DNA of 64,000 nucleotides. Source: Haloarcula sp. CBA1129. Its GTDB lineage: Archaea; Halobacteriota; Halobacteria; Halobacteriales; Haloarculaceae. The notes under the pieces were generated by a model that was given only the letters and a program-made list of their open reading frames with translations, was not told the DNA's origin and ran no database searches. The stretch lies in assembly GCF_008729015.1 (NCBI RefSeq), contig NZ_RKSM01000001.1, positions 1,178,001-1,242,000 on the forward strand, given 5' to 3'. A program made the translations under genes and the position numbers. The stretch's first letter is position 1, and every line of letters starts with the position of its first letter. This document shows positions 34,130 to 43,194 of this stretch, piece after piece.

Positions 34130-34975
34130 ATGTCGTTGCTGCCCTCCCGCGGTCCCGACACGAGCACCTCACAGGACGGGGAGCTACAGGTCGTCGGGGT
34201 CGACGAAGACGTCTCAGCCGTACTCGACGCCCTCTCTTCGGAAACGGCCAGAGAGATACTCAACACGGTGTACGAGGAACCGGGGACGCCCTCCGAACTG
34301 GCCGACCGACTCGATATGTCGATACAGAAGGTCTCGTATCATCTGGAGAAACTGGAAGACGAGGAGCTCATCGCCGTCGCTGGGGTCCAGTACTCCGAGA
34401 AAGGTCAAGAGATGAAGGTGTACGAGCCCCCAGAGGACCCGCTGGTGTTGTTCGTCGGGACTCAGGAGCGCAAGCGGTCGCTGCGCTCGCTCGTCCGCCG
34501 CGTCCTGCCCGTCGTCGGTATTCTGACCGCCGCCAGCGTCATGCTCCAACTCCTGCTCGGACAGTTCCCGATCCAATTCGGGAGTTCGGGAGCCGGTAGC
34601 GGCGCGGGAACCGCCGGTGACGGTGGACAGGGCAGCAGAGACGCAGAGAGCCTAGACGCAGCGAATCAAACAGCCGCGACGGCCGACCCCACGCCAACCC
34701 CGACAGCGTCGGACGACAGCGGGTTCCAGATAGCCGAGGTGACGGAGACGCCAGAGACCACGCCGGCCCCGGAAGCCACACCGGTCCCGGAGGCTACACC
34801 GGCCTCGAAAGCCGATACGCCGGCCGAAATGATGACCGAACAGGCGCGGCAACTGACGACCGACGCCGCGGCCAGCGGCGGTTTCGAGCTTGCGCCCGGC
34901 GTCGCCTTCTTCCTCGGTGGACTGCTGGTCCTGACCCTGTACGTCTCGGTTTGGGCGTACAGAAACTACCGCTGA
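34130..34975 (+). CDS. Membrane-bound winged-helix regulator
   Basis: A 281-residue protein. Residues 25-100 form an ArsR-like winged helix (DALSSETAREILNTVYEEPGTPSELADRL, interrupted here only for length, then IQKVSYHLEKLEDEELI). A helix (VVGILTAASVMLQLLLG) leads to an extracellular Gly/Ser- then Pro/Thr/Ala-rich stalk with near repeats of PEATPVPEATPA. A second helix (FFLGGLLVLTLYVSVWAY) ends the protein. DNA-binding domain inside and a glycosylatable stalk outside suggest a one-component sensor that stays in the membrane. The target is unknown. Confidence 0.83.
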   Translation: MSLLPSRGPDTSTSQDGELQVVGVDEDVSAVLDALSSETAREILNTVYEEPGTPSELADRLDMSIQKVSYHLEKLEDEELIAVAGVQYSEKGQEMKVYEPPEDPLVLFVGTQERKRSLRSLVRRVLPVVGILTAASVMLQLLLGQFPIQFGSSGAGSGAGTAGDGGQGSRDAESLDAANQTAATADPTPTPTASDDSGFQIAEVTETPETTPAPEATPVPEATPASKADTPAEMMTEQARQLTTDAAASGGFELAPGVAFFLGGLLVLTLYVSVWAYRNYR

Positions 34976-34998
34976 GCCGGCTTCGCAGTCCGGCCGCG

Positions 34999-35613
34999 TC
35001 AGTCGGCGTCGACCTGTTCGGCGACCAGCACGCCCGCCTGTTCTGTGACCATCTCGACGGCTGTCAGCGCGTAGCCGGCGTCGGTGAAGGCGTCGGCAAG
35101 GACGCCGACTGTCGCTGGGTCGTCGACTTCTGGGCTGTAAAACGGTGCGTCAGGGTCGTCGTCGCCGAACAGCATCACGTCACCGAGGACGATGCGGCGC
35201 GGCCCGAGGGCGGCGATGGTGTCGATAGCCTCGCGCTTCTCGTCGTCGCCGAGGTGGTGCATCGCGAAGTTCGACGTAACGATATCCACCGCGCGGTCGA
35301 CGTTCGGAGCGCGGAAGCGGCCGTCGCCGAAAGCAACGTTCTCGACGCCCTGCTCGTCGGCCTTCTCCCGGGCTTTGTCCAGCATCCCGTCACTGATGTC
35401 GCGGCCGACAACCTCCCGCGCGTCGGGCGCGAGCGCGAACGCAATCGCGCCGGTCCCCGTGCCGAGGTCGAGCACTACGTCGTCGGGTTCGGGGGCCGTG
35501 TGCTCGACAACGAAGTCGACGCAGGCGCGATACGCCGCCGAATCTTGGTCCTCGTCGTACGCGTCAGCGTGTTCGGAGAACCGCTCGGCGTGTTCGTCAA
35601 GTGATTTCTTCAT
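34999..35613 (-). CDS. Class I SAM-dependent methyltransferase
   Basis: A 204-residue protein with motif I VLDLGTGTGAIAFALAP, acidic motif II VVGRDISDGML and motif IV VTSNFAMHHLGDDEK, i.e. a methyltransferase 11/25-type Rossmann fold. The start at 35613 (MKKSLDEHAERFSEHAD) is preferred because it gives the usual N-terminal helix. The substrate is unknown; small-molecule methylation is more likely than RNA. Confidence 0.86.
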   Translation of the reverse strand: MKKSLDEHAERFSEHADAYDEDQDSAAYRACVDFVVEHTAPEPDDVVLDLGTGTGAIAFALAPDAREVVGRDISDGMLDKAREKADEQGVENVAFGDGRFRAPNVDRAVDIVTSNFAMHHLGDDEKREAIDTIAALGPRRIVLGDVMLFGDDDPDAPFYSPEVDDPATVGVLADAFTDAGYALTAVEMVTEQAGVLVAEQVDAD

Positions 35614-35897
35614 ACTCGCTTCTCGTCGCGCTCGCACAAGTGTCTCCCGCTCCGTTTCGCGGTTTTGTCGCAGGCGTGGTTCGGTTAAAACGGTTTTTGA
35701 GCCACGGGTGAATTTTTGCTATCCCCGTCCAAAGCATGAACTGCGCCGTCGACGGGTGACCTCCCCTGTGGGACGCCGCCCTGGTCCCGTCCCCGCCGAC
35801 GGCCACCGCCCTCACTCCGCTGACGCTCCCTGGTGGTCTCCCCGCCAGTGTTCCCCCAGACGCCAACCCTTTGTCCGTGCGCTCGCTGTCGTCCGGT

Positions 35898-36650
35898 ATG
35901 CGTCTCACGTTTCTCGGTACCGGCAGCGCCATGCCGACCGGCTCTCGAATGCAGTCCGGCTATCTGCTAGAGCGTGACGGAAGCCGGTTGCTCGTCGACT
36001 GTGGCAGCGGCGTGTTACATTCGCTGGCCCAGACAGAGACGGGTTATGAGGGGGTCGACACCGTGTTGCTGACCCACCATCATCTGGACCACGTTTCGGA
36101 CCTCGATGTGCTGCTGAAGGCCCGCTGGCTGGCCGGCGAAACAGAACTCACAATCGCGGGCCCACCGGGAACGAGCGACCTGATTCAGAGCCTGCTCGAA
36201 ACACACGACTATATGCAGGACCGTCTGGACCTGACGCTCAGGGACCTCGATGGCGGGCCGTTCGAGTTGGCTGGATTCAGCGGCGACACCTGCGAGACGC
36301 GCCACTCGATGCAGTGTTTCGCTTACCGGCTCTCCGTCGATGACGGTCCGGTGATCACGCTCGGTGCTGACTCTGAGGCGTTCACGGACCTCGTCGAATT
36401 CGCCGACGGGTCGGCCGTACTCGTCCACGACTGCTCGTTCCCGGACGACGTGGACGTTTCGAACCACCCGACGCCGAAGACACTCGGCGAGACGCTCCGG
36501 GATGCCGACGCCGAGGTCGGCCGCGTGTACCTCACGCACCTATACCCTCACACCGAGGGGCGACACGAGGAGATGCTCGACTCGATAGCCGACAGCTACG
36601 ACGGTGACGTGCAGTTCGCTGAGGACGGCCTGACGATAACTGTCAGCTAG
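35898..36650 (+). CDS. MBL-fold metallo-hydrolase (RNase Z/AtsA-like)
   Basis: A 250-residue metallo-beta-lactamase-fold protein: MRLTFLGTGSAMPTG, LLVDCGSG and the metal motif LLTHHHLDHVSDLD. Further ligands are seen in LVHDCSFPD and VYLTHLYPH. The layout is that of arylsulfatase-like and RNase Z-like enzymes, but the tRNA-binding arm of RNase Z is not evident. The start at 35898 coincides with the conserved N-terminus. Its stop overlaps the convergent histidine kinase gene by 4 bp. Confidence 0.86.
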   Translation: MRLTFLGTGSAMPTGSRMQSGYLLERDGSRLLVDCGSGVLHSLAQTETGYEGVDTVLLTHHHLDHVSDLDVLLKARWLAGETELTIAGPPGTSDLIQSLLETHDYMQDRLDLTLRDLDGGPFELAGFSGDTCETRHSMQCFAYRLSVDDGPVITLGADSEAFTDLVEFADGSAVLVHDCSFPDDVDVSNHPTPKTLGETLRDADAEVGRVYLTHLYPHTEGRHEEMLDSIADSYDGDVQFAEDGLTITVS

Positions 36651-37813
36651 ACGCGTTCGAGCGTGACGCGGAACTCGGCCCCGCCTGCGTCGCTCTCGGC
36701 CACGCTGACGCTACCGCCGTAGGATTCGGTTAGTGCGCGAACGAACCCGAGACCGAAGCCGGTCCCCGGACTCTCCTGTCCCTTGACTCCCATCTCGAAG
36801 ATATCTTCACGCAGGTCCGGAGAGACACCGGCTCCGTCGTCGGCGAAACAGACGGTAACCTCGGCGGGGCTGACGTCGGCCGGCGACACCTGCATATTGA
36901 CTTTGCCCTCGTTGTGGACCGCTGCGTTAGACATGATGTTCGTGAACACCGAGTCAAGCAGGTCGCCGCCGTACACCTGATACTCGAAGTCTGATGGCTC
37001 GAAGGCAATGGTCAGTGGCTCGTAGTTGGCTCTGACATCCCGAACTGTGTCCCCGAGGACCGTCGCAAGGTCCTGTGGCTCCGGGTTGTCCTGTGCTTCC
37101 AGCGTCGAGACGAGGTCGCCGACGCGCTGGATGAGGTCGGCAGCGCTCTCGGCCGCGCGCTGGATCTTGCCGGCGTACTCCTCGGTCTGGCCGTCGACCT
37201 GTCCTGCGACGACATCGGCGAACCCGGCGATGACCTGCAGATCGTTACCCAGATCGTGGCGGAGGAGTCGGTCGTACATCTCGATCATCTCCTTTCGCCG
37301 TTCTAGATCGCGGTGTGCCCGTTCTAGCCGTTCGCGGGATCGGATATTGGAGATGGCCGTTGCGGCGTGCGTTGCGAGAATTTCCATCGGTCTGACGTAC
37401 TCGTCCCCGAACTCCGTGACGGTCTGGGACCGTGTGACTAGCACCGCAGTCACCTCATCGCCCATCCGGGCCGGGACAGCCAGCGCACCCGTCACGTCCG
37501 AGTCGGCCGTGACAGCGGCTTCAGCGCCCTGTTCGACGAGCGTCTCGCCGGCCTCCTGAGCCCGTCGAGCCAAGTCACTCGGTGGCTCTCCCTGCACGAG
37601 ATTCGGGTTCGTGCTGTGGACGACGCGGAGATCGTCGTCGCGGACCTCGACGAACGTAGAGTAGGAGAACTCGAACAGCAGCGACATCGCTTCGAGTGTG
37701 AGCGAGACGACTTCATCGACGGACTCGCACCGATTGAGCGCCTGACCGTACTTGTTCAGGTCGGCGACCTGTCTGGCAAAGTCTTGTTGCTCTTCGAACG
37801 ACATATCAGCCAC
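36647..37813 (-). CDS. GAF-domain sensor histidine kinase
   Basis: A 388-residue soluble kinase. A GAF domain (residues about 30-165, SLLFEFSYSTFVEV, IRPMEILATHAATAIS-like) leads via a coiled coil to a HisKA-like helix with the phosphoacceptor in YDRLLRHDLGNDLQVIAGF. The HATPase_c domain shows the N box NIMSNAAVHNEGK and glycine boxes DDGAGVSP and GTGFGLGFV. No membrane segment, so it senses a cytoplasmic signal. No response regulator gene is adjacent. ATG at 37804 is an alternative start. Confidence 0.9.
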   Translation of the reverse strand: MADMSFEEQQDFARQVADLNKYGQALNRCESVDEVVSLTLEAMSLLFEFSYSTFVEVRDDDLRVVHSTNPNLVQGEPPSDLARRAQEAGETLVEQGAEAAVTADSDVTGALAVPARMGDEVTAVLVTRSQTVTEFGDEYVRPMEILATHAATAISNIRSRERLERAHRDLERRKEMIEMYDRLLRHDLGNDLQVIAGFADVVAGQVDGQTEEYAGKIQRAAESAADLIQRVGDLVSTLEAQDNPEPQDLATVLGDTVRDVRANYEPLTIAFEPSDFEYQVYGGDLLDSVFTNIMSNAAVHNEGKVNMQVSPADVSPAEVTVCFADDGAGVSPDLREDIFEMGVKGQESPGTGFGLGFVRALTESYGGSVSVAESDAGGAEFRVTLERV

Positions 37814-37911
37814 TCCTCGCAGACATTGGAACTACATAGCAATAGAGAGCAAGCGAAAAAACGGTTTCGGGAGTTTCACCGAGAGCAGACACACATCGTG
37901 GACACGCGGCC

Positions 37912-38979
37912 TCAGTCTAATCGGTAGCGCAGCAGCGCCGCAACACCGCCGAGGTTCGAAAGCTGCTGTCCGGGCGCGAACTCCGCCGAAAAGACAGTCA
38001 CATCGCCGCCCTTCTGCTCTGTTGTCTCGATGATCTGGTCGACGTCGATGTCCCAGTCGCCTTCGCCGGCCCGCTCCAGTCGGAGCCGCTCGTCGAGCAC
38101 GAGCAGCGTTTCGATAGCACCGTAGTCGGCTGCCTTGGCGACTTCCTCTGGGCCGTAGGCGACTTCGGAGCCAGAGCCGATGCGCTCCATCAGCTCGTCG
38201 ATGTAGTCCGCCTCCTCGGCGATGCGGGTCTGCTGTTGGACGTCTTCGACAGCGCCGCGTTTGAGCACTTCGTGGACGCCTCGGTCGCCGACAGCAGACG
38301 TGTCCACGACGGTAATCTGTTCGGCTATCTCGGGAATCTCGTCCTGAAAGTGGTCGAGCGCGTCCTGCTTGGTAAAGCCCGGGCCGGCGAGGATGTAGGC
38401 GTCTACGTCTTGGCGTTTGAGGACGGACGCCAGTTCGTCGAACAGTTCCTTCCGGGGGCGGGCGTACTCGCCCTTGCCGGTCGTCGAGGTGATGGTCGCC
38501 CGTTCCTCGGTGCCGTACTGGGCGACGGTGTGGACGTGGGCCTCGCCCTCTTCGACAGTGGCGATGGCCACGTCGGGGTTCTCCGTCGCTTCGACAGCCT
38601 CCTCCAGACGGTCGGCCTGATCGGGCTTGAGGTGTTTCTCGACGGTGAGTTCGGTGTGTTCCTCGACGTTGAGCGTGTGGTGAAAGCCCAGTTGGTCCTC
38701 CCGTGAGCAGTCGACGATTTCGCCGCCGACACGGAGGCGGTTGGCGAACTTCGCGAACTCCACGTCGGTGACCTCGATCTGAATCCACATCGGCTCGCGC
38801 TCGCCGCCTTTGTCCCGGAGATTGTCGTCGTTGCGCTGGATGCGCCGCGTCGTATCGCCGGAGACGAGGTCCCCCGGCTCGATGACGTACGAGAGATGCC
38901 AGAGGTCGTCCAGCGTCTCGGGGACCACCTCGATGCGTTCTGCCCCTTCGGCGGTGGTCTCCTGACTCTGTATTTGCAT
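37912..38979 (-). CDS. pelA: Pelota (mRNA surveillance and ribosome rescue)
   Basis: A 355-residue archaeal Pelota with three domains: an Sm-like N-terminal domain ([17 protein letters not shown]), the eRF1 domain 2-like middle ([23 protein letters not shown]) and an eRF1 domain 3-like end ([30 protein letters not shown]). It recognises empty A-sites on stalled ribosomes and, with aEF1A and ABCE1, splits them. Full length, no anomaly. It lies only about 2 kb from rqcH. Confidence 0.95.
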   Translation of the reverse strand: MQIQSQETTAEGAERIEVVPETLDDLWHLSYVIEPGDLVSGDTTRRIQRNDDNLRDKGGEREPMWIQIEVTDVEFAKFANRLRVGGEIVDCSREDQLGFHHTLNVEEHTELTVEKHLKPDQADRLEEAVEATENPDVAIATVEEGEAHVHTVAQYGTEERATITSTTGKGEYARPRKELFDELASVLKRQDVDAYILAGPGFTKQDALDHFQDEIPEIAEQITVVDTSAVGDRGVHEVLKRGAVEDVQQQTRIAEEADYIDELMERIGSGSEVAYGPEEVAKAADYGAIETLLVLDERLRLERAGEGDWDIDVDQIIETTEQKGGDVTVFSAEFAPGQQLSNLGGVAALLRYRLD

Positions 38980-39069
38980 ACTTGAGCGTCCGCTTCAGGG
39001 ACACAAGTGTTCTGCCATTCTGCGCGCAGGTAGAACGAGAGAGGTTATCGGCTCGGTGCAACGGGTCGG

Positions 39070-39771
39070 TCAGGCAGCCGAGCCTGCGGTGGGCGTTTCA
39101 GACTCGGGTCCGACGGCCGGCACGTCTCTGACGGCTGTCCCGATGGCGTAGGTGCCCGCGACGTAGGCGTAAAACACCACGAACGGAGCCAAGATTGCCC
39201 CCACGACAGTAGCGTTGAGGACGCCCACGACGATGCCTGCGATCAGGCTGATGGCAAACCCGACCAGCCAGCCGGTGGCGTAGGTGCGACTGAACAGAAG
39301 CGGCCGGAGTTCGTTCGGTGCGAACGCTGCGCTGACACTGTCAGTGCGGACGTACGCGACGATAGCCGCCGGCACCGCGTACACCGCTGCCAGAGACAGA
39401 GCGAGTGTTCCGAGCGCGACCACCGCAAATACTAGGCCCGCGACCAGACCGCTGAAGATCGTGTCGCTGCCGGACCCGAATGTGAACACGGAGATGAACA
39501 GGACCGCCGCGACAATCGTCGACGGGAGCAGTGAGTACACCAGCACGATGGCGAGGGCCTTCAGACCGTCCATCCCCAGATCCTCCCACGCATCGAACGT
39601 CGGCGGCGTCGTGTCGCCGTCCATGACCCCCCGCAGTGCTCGGACGATGTAGCCGAACACGAAAACCGCCGGGATCACCAGTACACTCAGGAACAGCAAC
39701 ACGCCCCCGACTGCGATGGTTTTCACTGCGTTATCGCCTTCCCGCGGATAGTTTACTGCGTCTTGAAACAT
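39070..39771 (-). CDS. DUF4013 membrane protein
   Basis: A 233-residue protein with about six helices. The N-terminus (MFQDAVNYPREGDNAVKTIAVG) and the segment FGYIVRALRGVMDGDTTPP are DUF4013 hallmarks, and WEDLGMDGLKALAIVLVYSL follows. The family is common in archaea, with unknown function. It ends in a polar tail (VPAVGPESETPTAGSAA). Confidence 0.88.
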   Translation of the reverse strand: MFQDAVNYPREGDNAVKTIAVGGVLLFLSVLVIPAVFVFGYIVRALRGVMDGDTTPPTFDAWEDLGMDGLKALAIVLVYSLLPSTIVAAVLFISVFTFGSGSDTIFSGLVAGLVFAVVALGTLALSLAAVYAVPAAIVAYVRTDSVSAAFAPNELRPLLFSRTYATGWLVGFAISLIAGIVVGVLNATVVGAILAPFVVFYAYVAGTYAIGTAVRDVPAVGPESETPTAGSAA

Positions 39772-39921
39772 AATGGGCTCCGTGACATCGGCCAGTCTCC
39801 CGTGGCCGCTGCCACGTCAACCACAACTACATGTCACTTCAACAAGTAGTACGGCGGACAGGTATATATACCAGTCAGTTCGGTGTGCTATCGGTTTCTG
39901 GTGTGGGCAGTGGACAGCGAA

Positions 39922-40959
39922 TCACTTCACAGCGGACTCCTCGTTCGCGTCCGCGGCCGCCTGTAGCCGCGCGAACGCCTCCCACGAGGGGTCTGCGCCG
40001 GGATGTGATTGCCGCGTGCCGTCGACGTACAGTCCCTCTCCGTCAGTCACCTCGCCGACGACGGCTGCCGGCGTCCCGCGGTCCCGGAGCGCGTCGACGA
40101 CGGCGTCGGCATTAGTGGGAGCAACAGCCGCCAGCAGTGTCCCGCAACTGCTGACGTGCCACGGATCGATGTCCAGCGCGTCACAGAGCTCGTCGACACC
40201 CTCGGCGACCGGTACGGCCTCGCTGTCGACGTCGAACCGGGCGTTCGCGCCGTCAGCCATCTCGATGAACGCGCCGGTGATACCGCCTTCCGTGGCGTCG
40301 TGCATCGCCGTCACAGCGCCGGCGTTCGCCGCGGCCATCGCGTCCTCGACGAGAGCGGTGTCGGCCAGTCGCTCCTGTGCGGTGGCGGTTCGGTCGGGCG
40401 ACAGGCCGATCTGCTCTGGGAAGAGATGGGCAAACAGGCCCGTGACTTCGGCCCCCGGACCGGTCCCGACGACCAGTTTGTCGCCCGGCCGTGCGCCGTC
40501 CGGCCGCACAATTTCATCGTGAGAACCGACGCCCAGCACCGTCGCACCACCGACCCAAGAGTAATCGACGCCCGAGTACCGAGCGGTGTGGCCGGTGACG
40601 ACGCTCACGTCGGCTTCCTCGGCACGCCCGGCAAAGCCGTGCCACATCGCCGCCAGTTCGTCGTCGGTCATCTCGGGCGGGAGCGTGAACGTCACGGAGA
40701 GATGGGACGGGGGGACGCCCGAGACGGCCACGTCGGCAAGCACCACGTCCAGCGCGAACCGGCCAGCCCGCTCGAAGCCGAGGTCAGGCAGGACCGACAG
40801 CGGGTCGGTGGCCGTGACGAGGGCCTCCCCGCCAACGTCGATGACGCCGAAGTCGACACCGTGGGTCGGTCCGAGCGCCACGTCCTCGCGGTCCGCGCCG
40901 AGTTCCGGGTAGATGACGCTGTCGAACAGTTCGCGGTCGATTTTCCCGAGGTCACTCAT
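39922..40959 (-). CDS. AIR-synthase-related protein (HypE/ThiL-like fold)
   Basis: A 345-residue protein with the PurM-like fold. The segments VDFGVIDVGGEALVTATDPL, VLADVAVSGVPPSHLSVTF and AVTAMHDATEGGITGAFIEMA resemble HypE and the archaeal AIR-synthase-like group. No hydrogenase genes are nearby, so a HypE role is doubtful; its ATP-dependent substrate is unknown. The start MSDLGKIDRELF (40959) is chosen; an ATG 18 bp upstream is possible. Confidence 0.85.
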   Translation of the reverse strand: MSDLGKIDRELFDSVIYPELGADREDVALGPTHGVDFGVIDVGGEALVTATDPLSVLPDLGFERAGRFALDVVLADVAVSGVPPSHLSVTFTLPPEMTDDELAAMWHGFAGRAEEADVSVVTGHTARYSGVDYSWVGGATVLGVGSHDEIVRPDGARPGDKLVVGTGPGAEVTGLFAHLFPEQIGLSPDRTATAQERLADTALVEDAMAAANAGAVTAMHDATEGGITGAFIEMADGANARFDVDSEAVPVAEGVDELCDALDIDPWHVSSCGTLLAAVAPTNADAVVDALRDRGTPAAVVGEVTDGEGLYVDGTRQSHPGADPSWEAFARLQAAADANEESAVK

Positions 40960-41004
40960 CGCCTGAGTCACCTCCAACGGTGTGTTCTCGCCGTCCCGGC
41001 ATCG

Positions 41005-43158
41005 TCACTCCTCGGTCATTCGGCTGCCGCCCGGCGGCAGGAACTCCTGTATCTGGTCCGGGCTGGCGACTTTGCGGACGAACGACTCGTCGGCGAAGCG
41101 CGAGCGGAACTCCCGATACAGGCGCTTGGCGATGTCGTTCTGCGCGTACTGGCCGGGCTCGACGGTGATACTCGTCGCGGCCTGCCCCTCGACGGCCGAC
41201 GGCGGGCCGCCGATGACCCGCGTCTCGTCGTCGCAGGTGATGCCGACGGCGACGCCGACCGGCGTGGACTCGAAGTAGGCCCGGTCGCCGCGGATGGCGA
41301 ACCCGCCCTTCTCTAAGTACTCGCCGCTTTCGGGCGTTTTCGACACCTGATCGGGGTCGACCATGTACACGTCGCCGGCGAACTTCCCGTCCTTCCAGAC
41401 CGATGAGTAGGAAACCGCGAACTGCGCGGCCTGATCCAGCGACGATTGCGGGAACTCCACCTCCTTTGACGGCTCGCTGGGGCCAGTGGCCTTGAGCACC
41501 GTTACCGGGCCGCCGTGAGCCTGTGCGTGGAAGAACTTGTCACCGCCCTCCAGATACTTCTGGACGAGTTCCTCGTTGTCGTCGGCGTCGCGGCCACCGA
41601 TGACGAGGAAGCCATCCGAGGTGTGGAACCAGCGGAACTGCTCGTACCAGCGCTCTGTCGACCGGGTGGGAACAGACTGCATCGAGAGCCAGTCGGTCGG
41701 TTCGTCGTCGCCGTCGGTATCGTCGGCTTCGTCCTCGCCGTCGTCGGCCTCCCACTCCTCGCGCCGTTCCTTGACCGCTTCGAGGTCTTCGCGGGTGTTC
41801 TCGATAGCCGCCAGCGCGCCCTCCTTCTTCTCTTCGATACGTTTGGCCTCCTTGTACAGCTCGTCAGCGTTCTTCTCGACGCCAGTGAACGCGTCGACGG
41901 TGACACGCGTCCCGTCGATGTCCAGCGTCACCGTCCCCTCGCTCCCATCGAGTGAGACGACCGCTTCGGCAGCTTCGATGCCGCGGTCGGCTCCCTCGTC
42001 GAACTTCGCCTCGATGTCGTCCCACGCCACGTCGTCCTCGCGGGCGGCCTGCACCGTCGAGAGTACGTCGTCGACGAGGTCGTAGTTGGCATACAGCAGT
42101 TCGGCCTTCTCTCGCTCGGCCTCGGCGTCGGCCTCGAAATCCTCGATAGCCTGCTCTTGCTGCTGGATTATGCGCTGTTGTTTCTCGATTTCGGCCTCGA
42201 AGTCCGGGCGCTGTGTCTCGCCACCCTCGACTTCCTCCTCCCGCTGGAAGTTGAAGAAGTAGTCATCCAGAGCAGAATTGAACTCCGTGAAGGACTCGCT
42301 GTAGAGCTCTTCGTATTCCGCCAGCGGAATCGGAGTTACGTCGACGCGCCGGCGGTCCGGGTCATCGTCGCTCTCCGCACCGCCATCGCCGTTGTCCTCA
42401 TCAAGCGTCTCGTAGTACACCCGCGGGTCGACGTTCCCTTCACGAAGCCGAGTTCCAAGTTCGTCGATGAGTTCGTACAGCCGCTCGAAATCAGACTCGT
42501 CGAGGTCGTCGACGGCGACGTTGTAGTCGATGCCGGCGCGGGTACACAGCTCCTCGCCATACAAGCCGCCGAAGTTCAGTTGCGTCGCCAGCGTCCGGAC
42601 GAGGTCGGCGTCGGACTCCTCGATTCGGGCGACAAAGCCGTCGTAATCGACGGTCATTGGGTTGAACCGCGCCGACGGGAACTCGTAGGGTGTCCCGGGC
42701 GCGACGGTTCGGGATTTGAGCCGCACCGTCTCCAGACAGTCGATGACCTCGCCGTGCTCGTCCAGCACCGCGACGTTGCCGTCGCCGAACAACTCCGCGA
42801 CGATGGTGGTCGAGGCGTCCTCGCGGTCGAACTCCAGTTCGATGATGCGGTCGAACTCGAACTGTTCGACGCGGACGAGGTCAGCGCCCGACAGTCGGTT
42901 CCGGAGCATCATCGCGAAGTCCGGCGGGCGGCCCGGTGCGTCGGGGACGTGGCTCTGGTCGGCAACGTGGGCGCGCTTGACATCACCGACCTCAATGAGG
43001 AACTCGACGCGCCCGCGGTCGAAGTCCCGGAGCTTCAGTCTGACGAGGTCGTCCTCGGGGTAGAGGTACGCCTTGTCGAGCTTCGCGCCCTCGTAGCCGG
43101 CGAGTTCGCCCTCCAGAGCGGCGAGATCGACGCTCGTCAGTTCCCGCTTGTGGTCCAT
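41005..43158 (-). CDS. rqcH: RqcH/NEMF ribosome quality-control protein
   Basis: A 717-residue NFACT protein. The N-terminal NFACT-N module begins SVDLAALEGELAGYEGAKLDKAY-like (split here), with MMLRNRLSGADLVRVEQF. A helix-hairpin region is followed by long coiled coils (QRIIQQQEQAIEDFEADAEAE, shortened). The NFACT-R end has WYEQFRWFHTSDGFLVIGGR and FFHAQAHGGPVTVLKA. RqcH binds obstructed 50S subunits and can add C-terminal tails to stalled chains. Asp-rich insertions are normal for haloarchaea. Context with pelA supports a ribosome-rescue neighbourhood. Confidence 0.95.
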   Translation of the reverse strand: MDHKRELTSVDLAALEGELAGYEGAKLDKAYLYPEDDLVRLKLRDFDRGRVEFLIEVGDVKRAHVADQSHVPDAPGRPPDFAMMLRNRLSGADLVRVEQFEFDRIIELEFDREDASTTIVAELFGDGNVAVLDEHGEVIDCLETVRLKSRTVAPGTPYEFPSARFNPMTVDYDGFVARIEESDADLVRTLATQLNFGGLYGEELCTRAGIDYNVAVDDLDESDFERLYELIDELGTRLREGNVDPRVYYETLDEDNGDGGAESDDDPDRRRVDVTPIPLAEYEELYSESFTEFNSALDDYFFNFQREEEVEGGETQRPDFEAEIEKQQRIIQQQEQAIEDFEADAEAEREKAELLYANYDLVDDVLSTVQAAREDDVAWDDIEAKFDEGADRGIEAAEAVVSLDGSEGTVTLDIDGTRVTVDAFTGVEKNADELYKEAKRIEEKKEGALAAIENTREDLEAVKERREEWEADDGEDEADDTDGDDEPTDWLSMQSVPTRSTERWYEQFRWFHTSDGFLVIGGRDADDNEELVQKYLEGGDKFFHAQAHGGPVTVLKATGPSEPSKEVEFPQSSLDQAAQFAVSYSSVWKDGKFAGDVYMVDPDQVSKTPESGEYLEKGGFAIRGDRAYFESTPVGVAVGITCDDETRVIGGPPSAVEGQAATSITVEPGQYAQNDIAKRLYREFRSRFADESFVRKVASPDQIQEFLPPGGSRMTEE

Positions 43159-43194
43159 GTCGGTGGCTGTCGGCGGGCACCCAAAGGCGTTCCG

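Noticed and set aside
32886-34415. 509-codon plus-strand ORF
   Set aside because: Shadow of the Lhr helicase gene running through the intergenic region into the HTH gene in a wrong frame.
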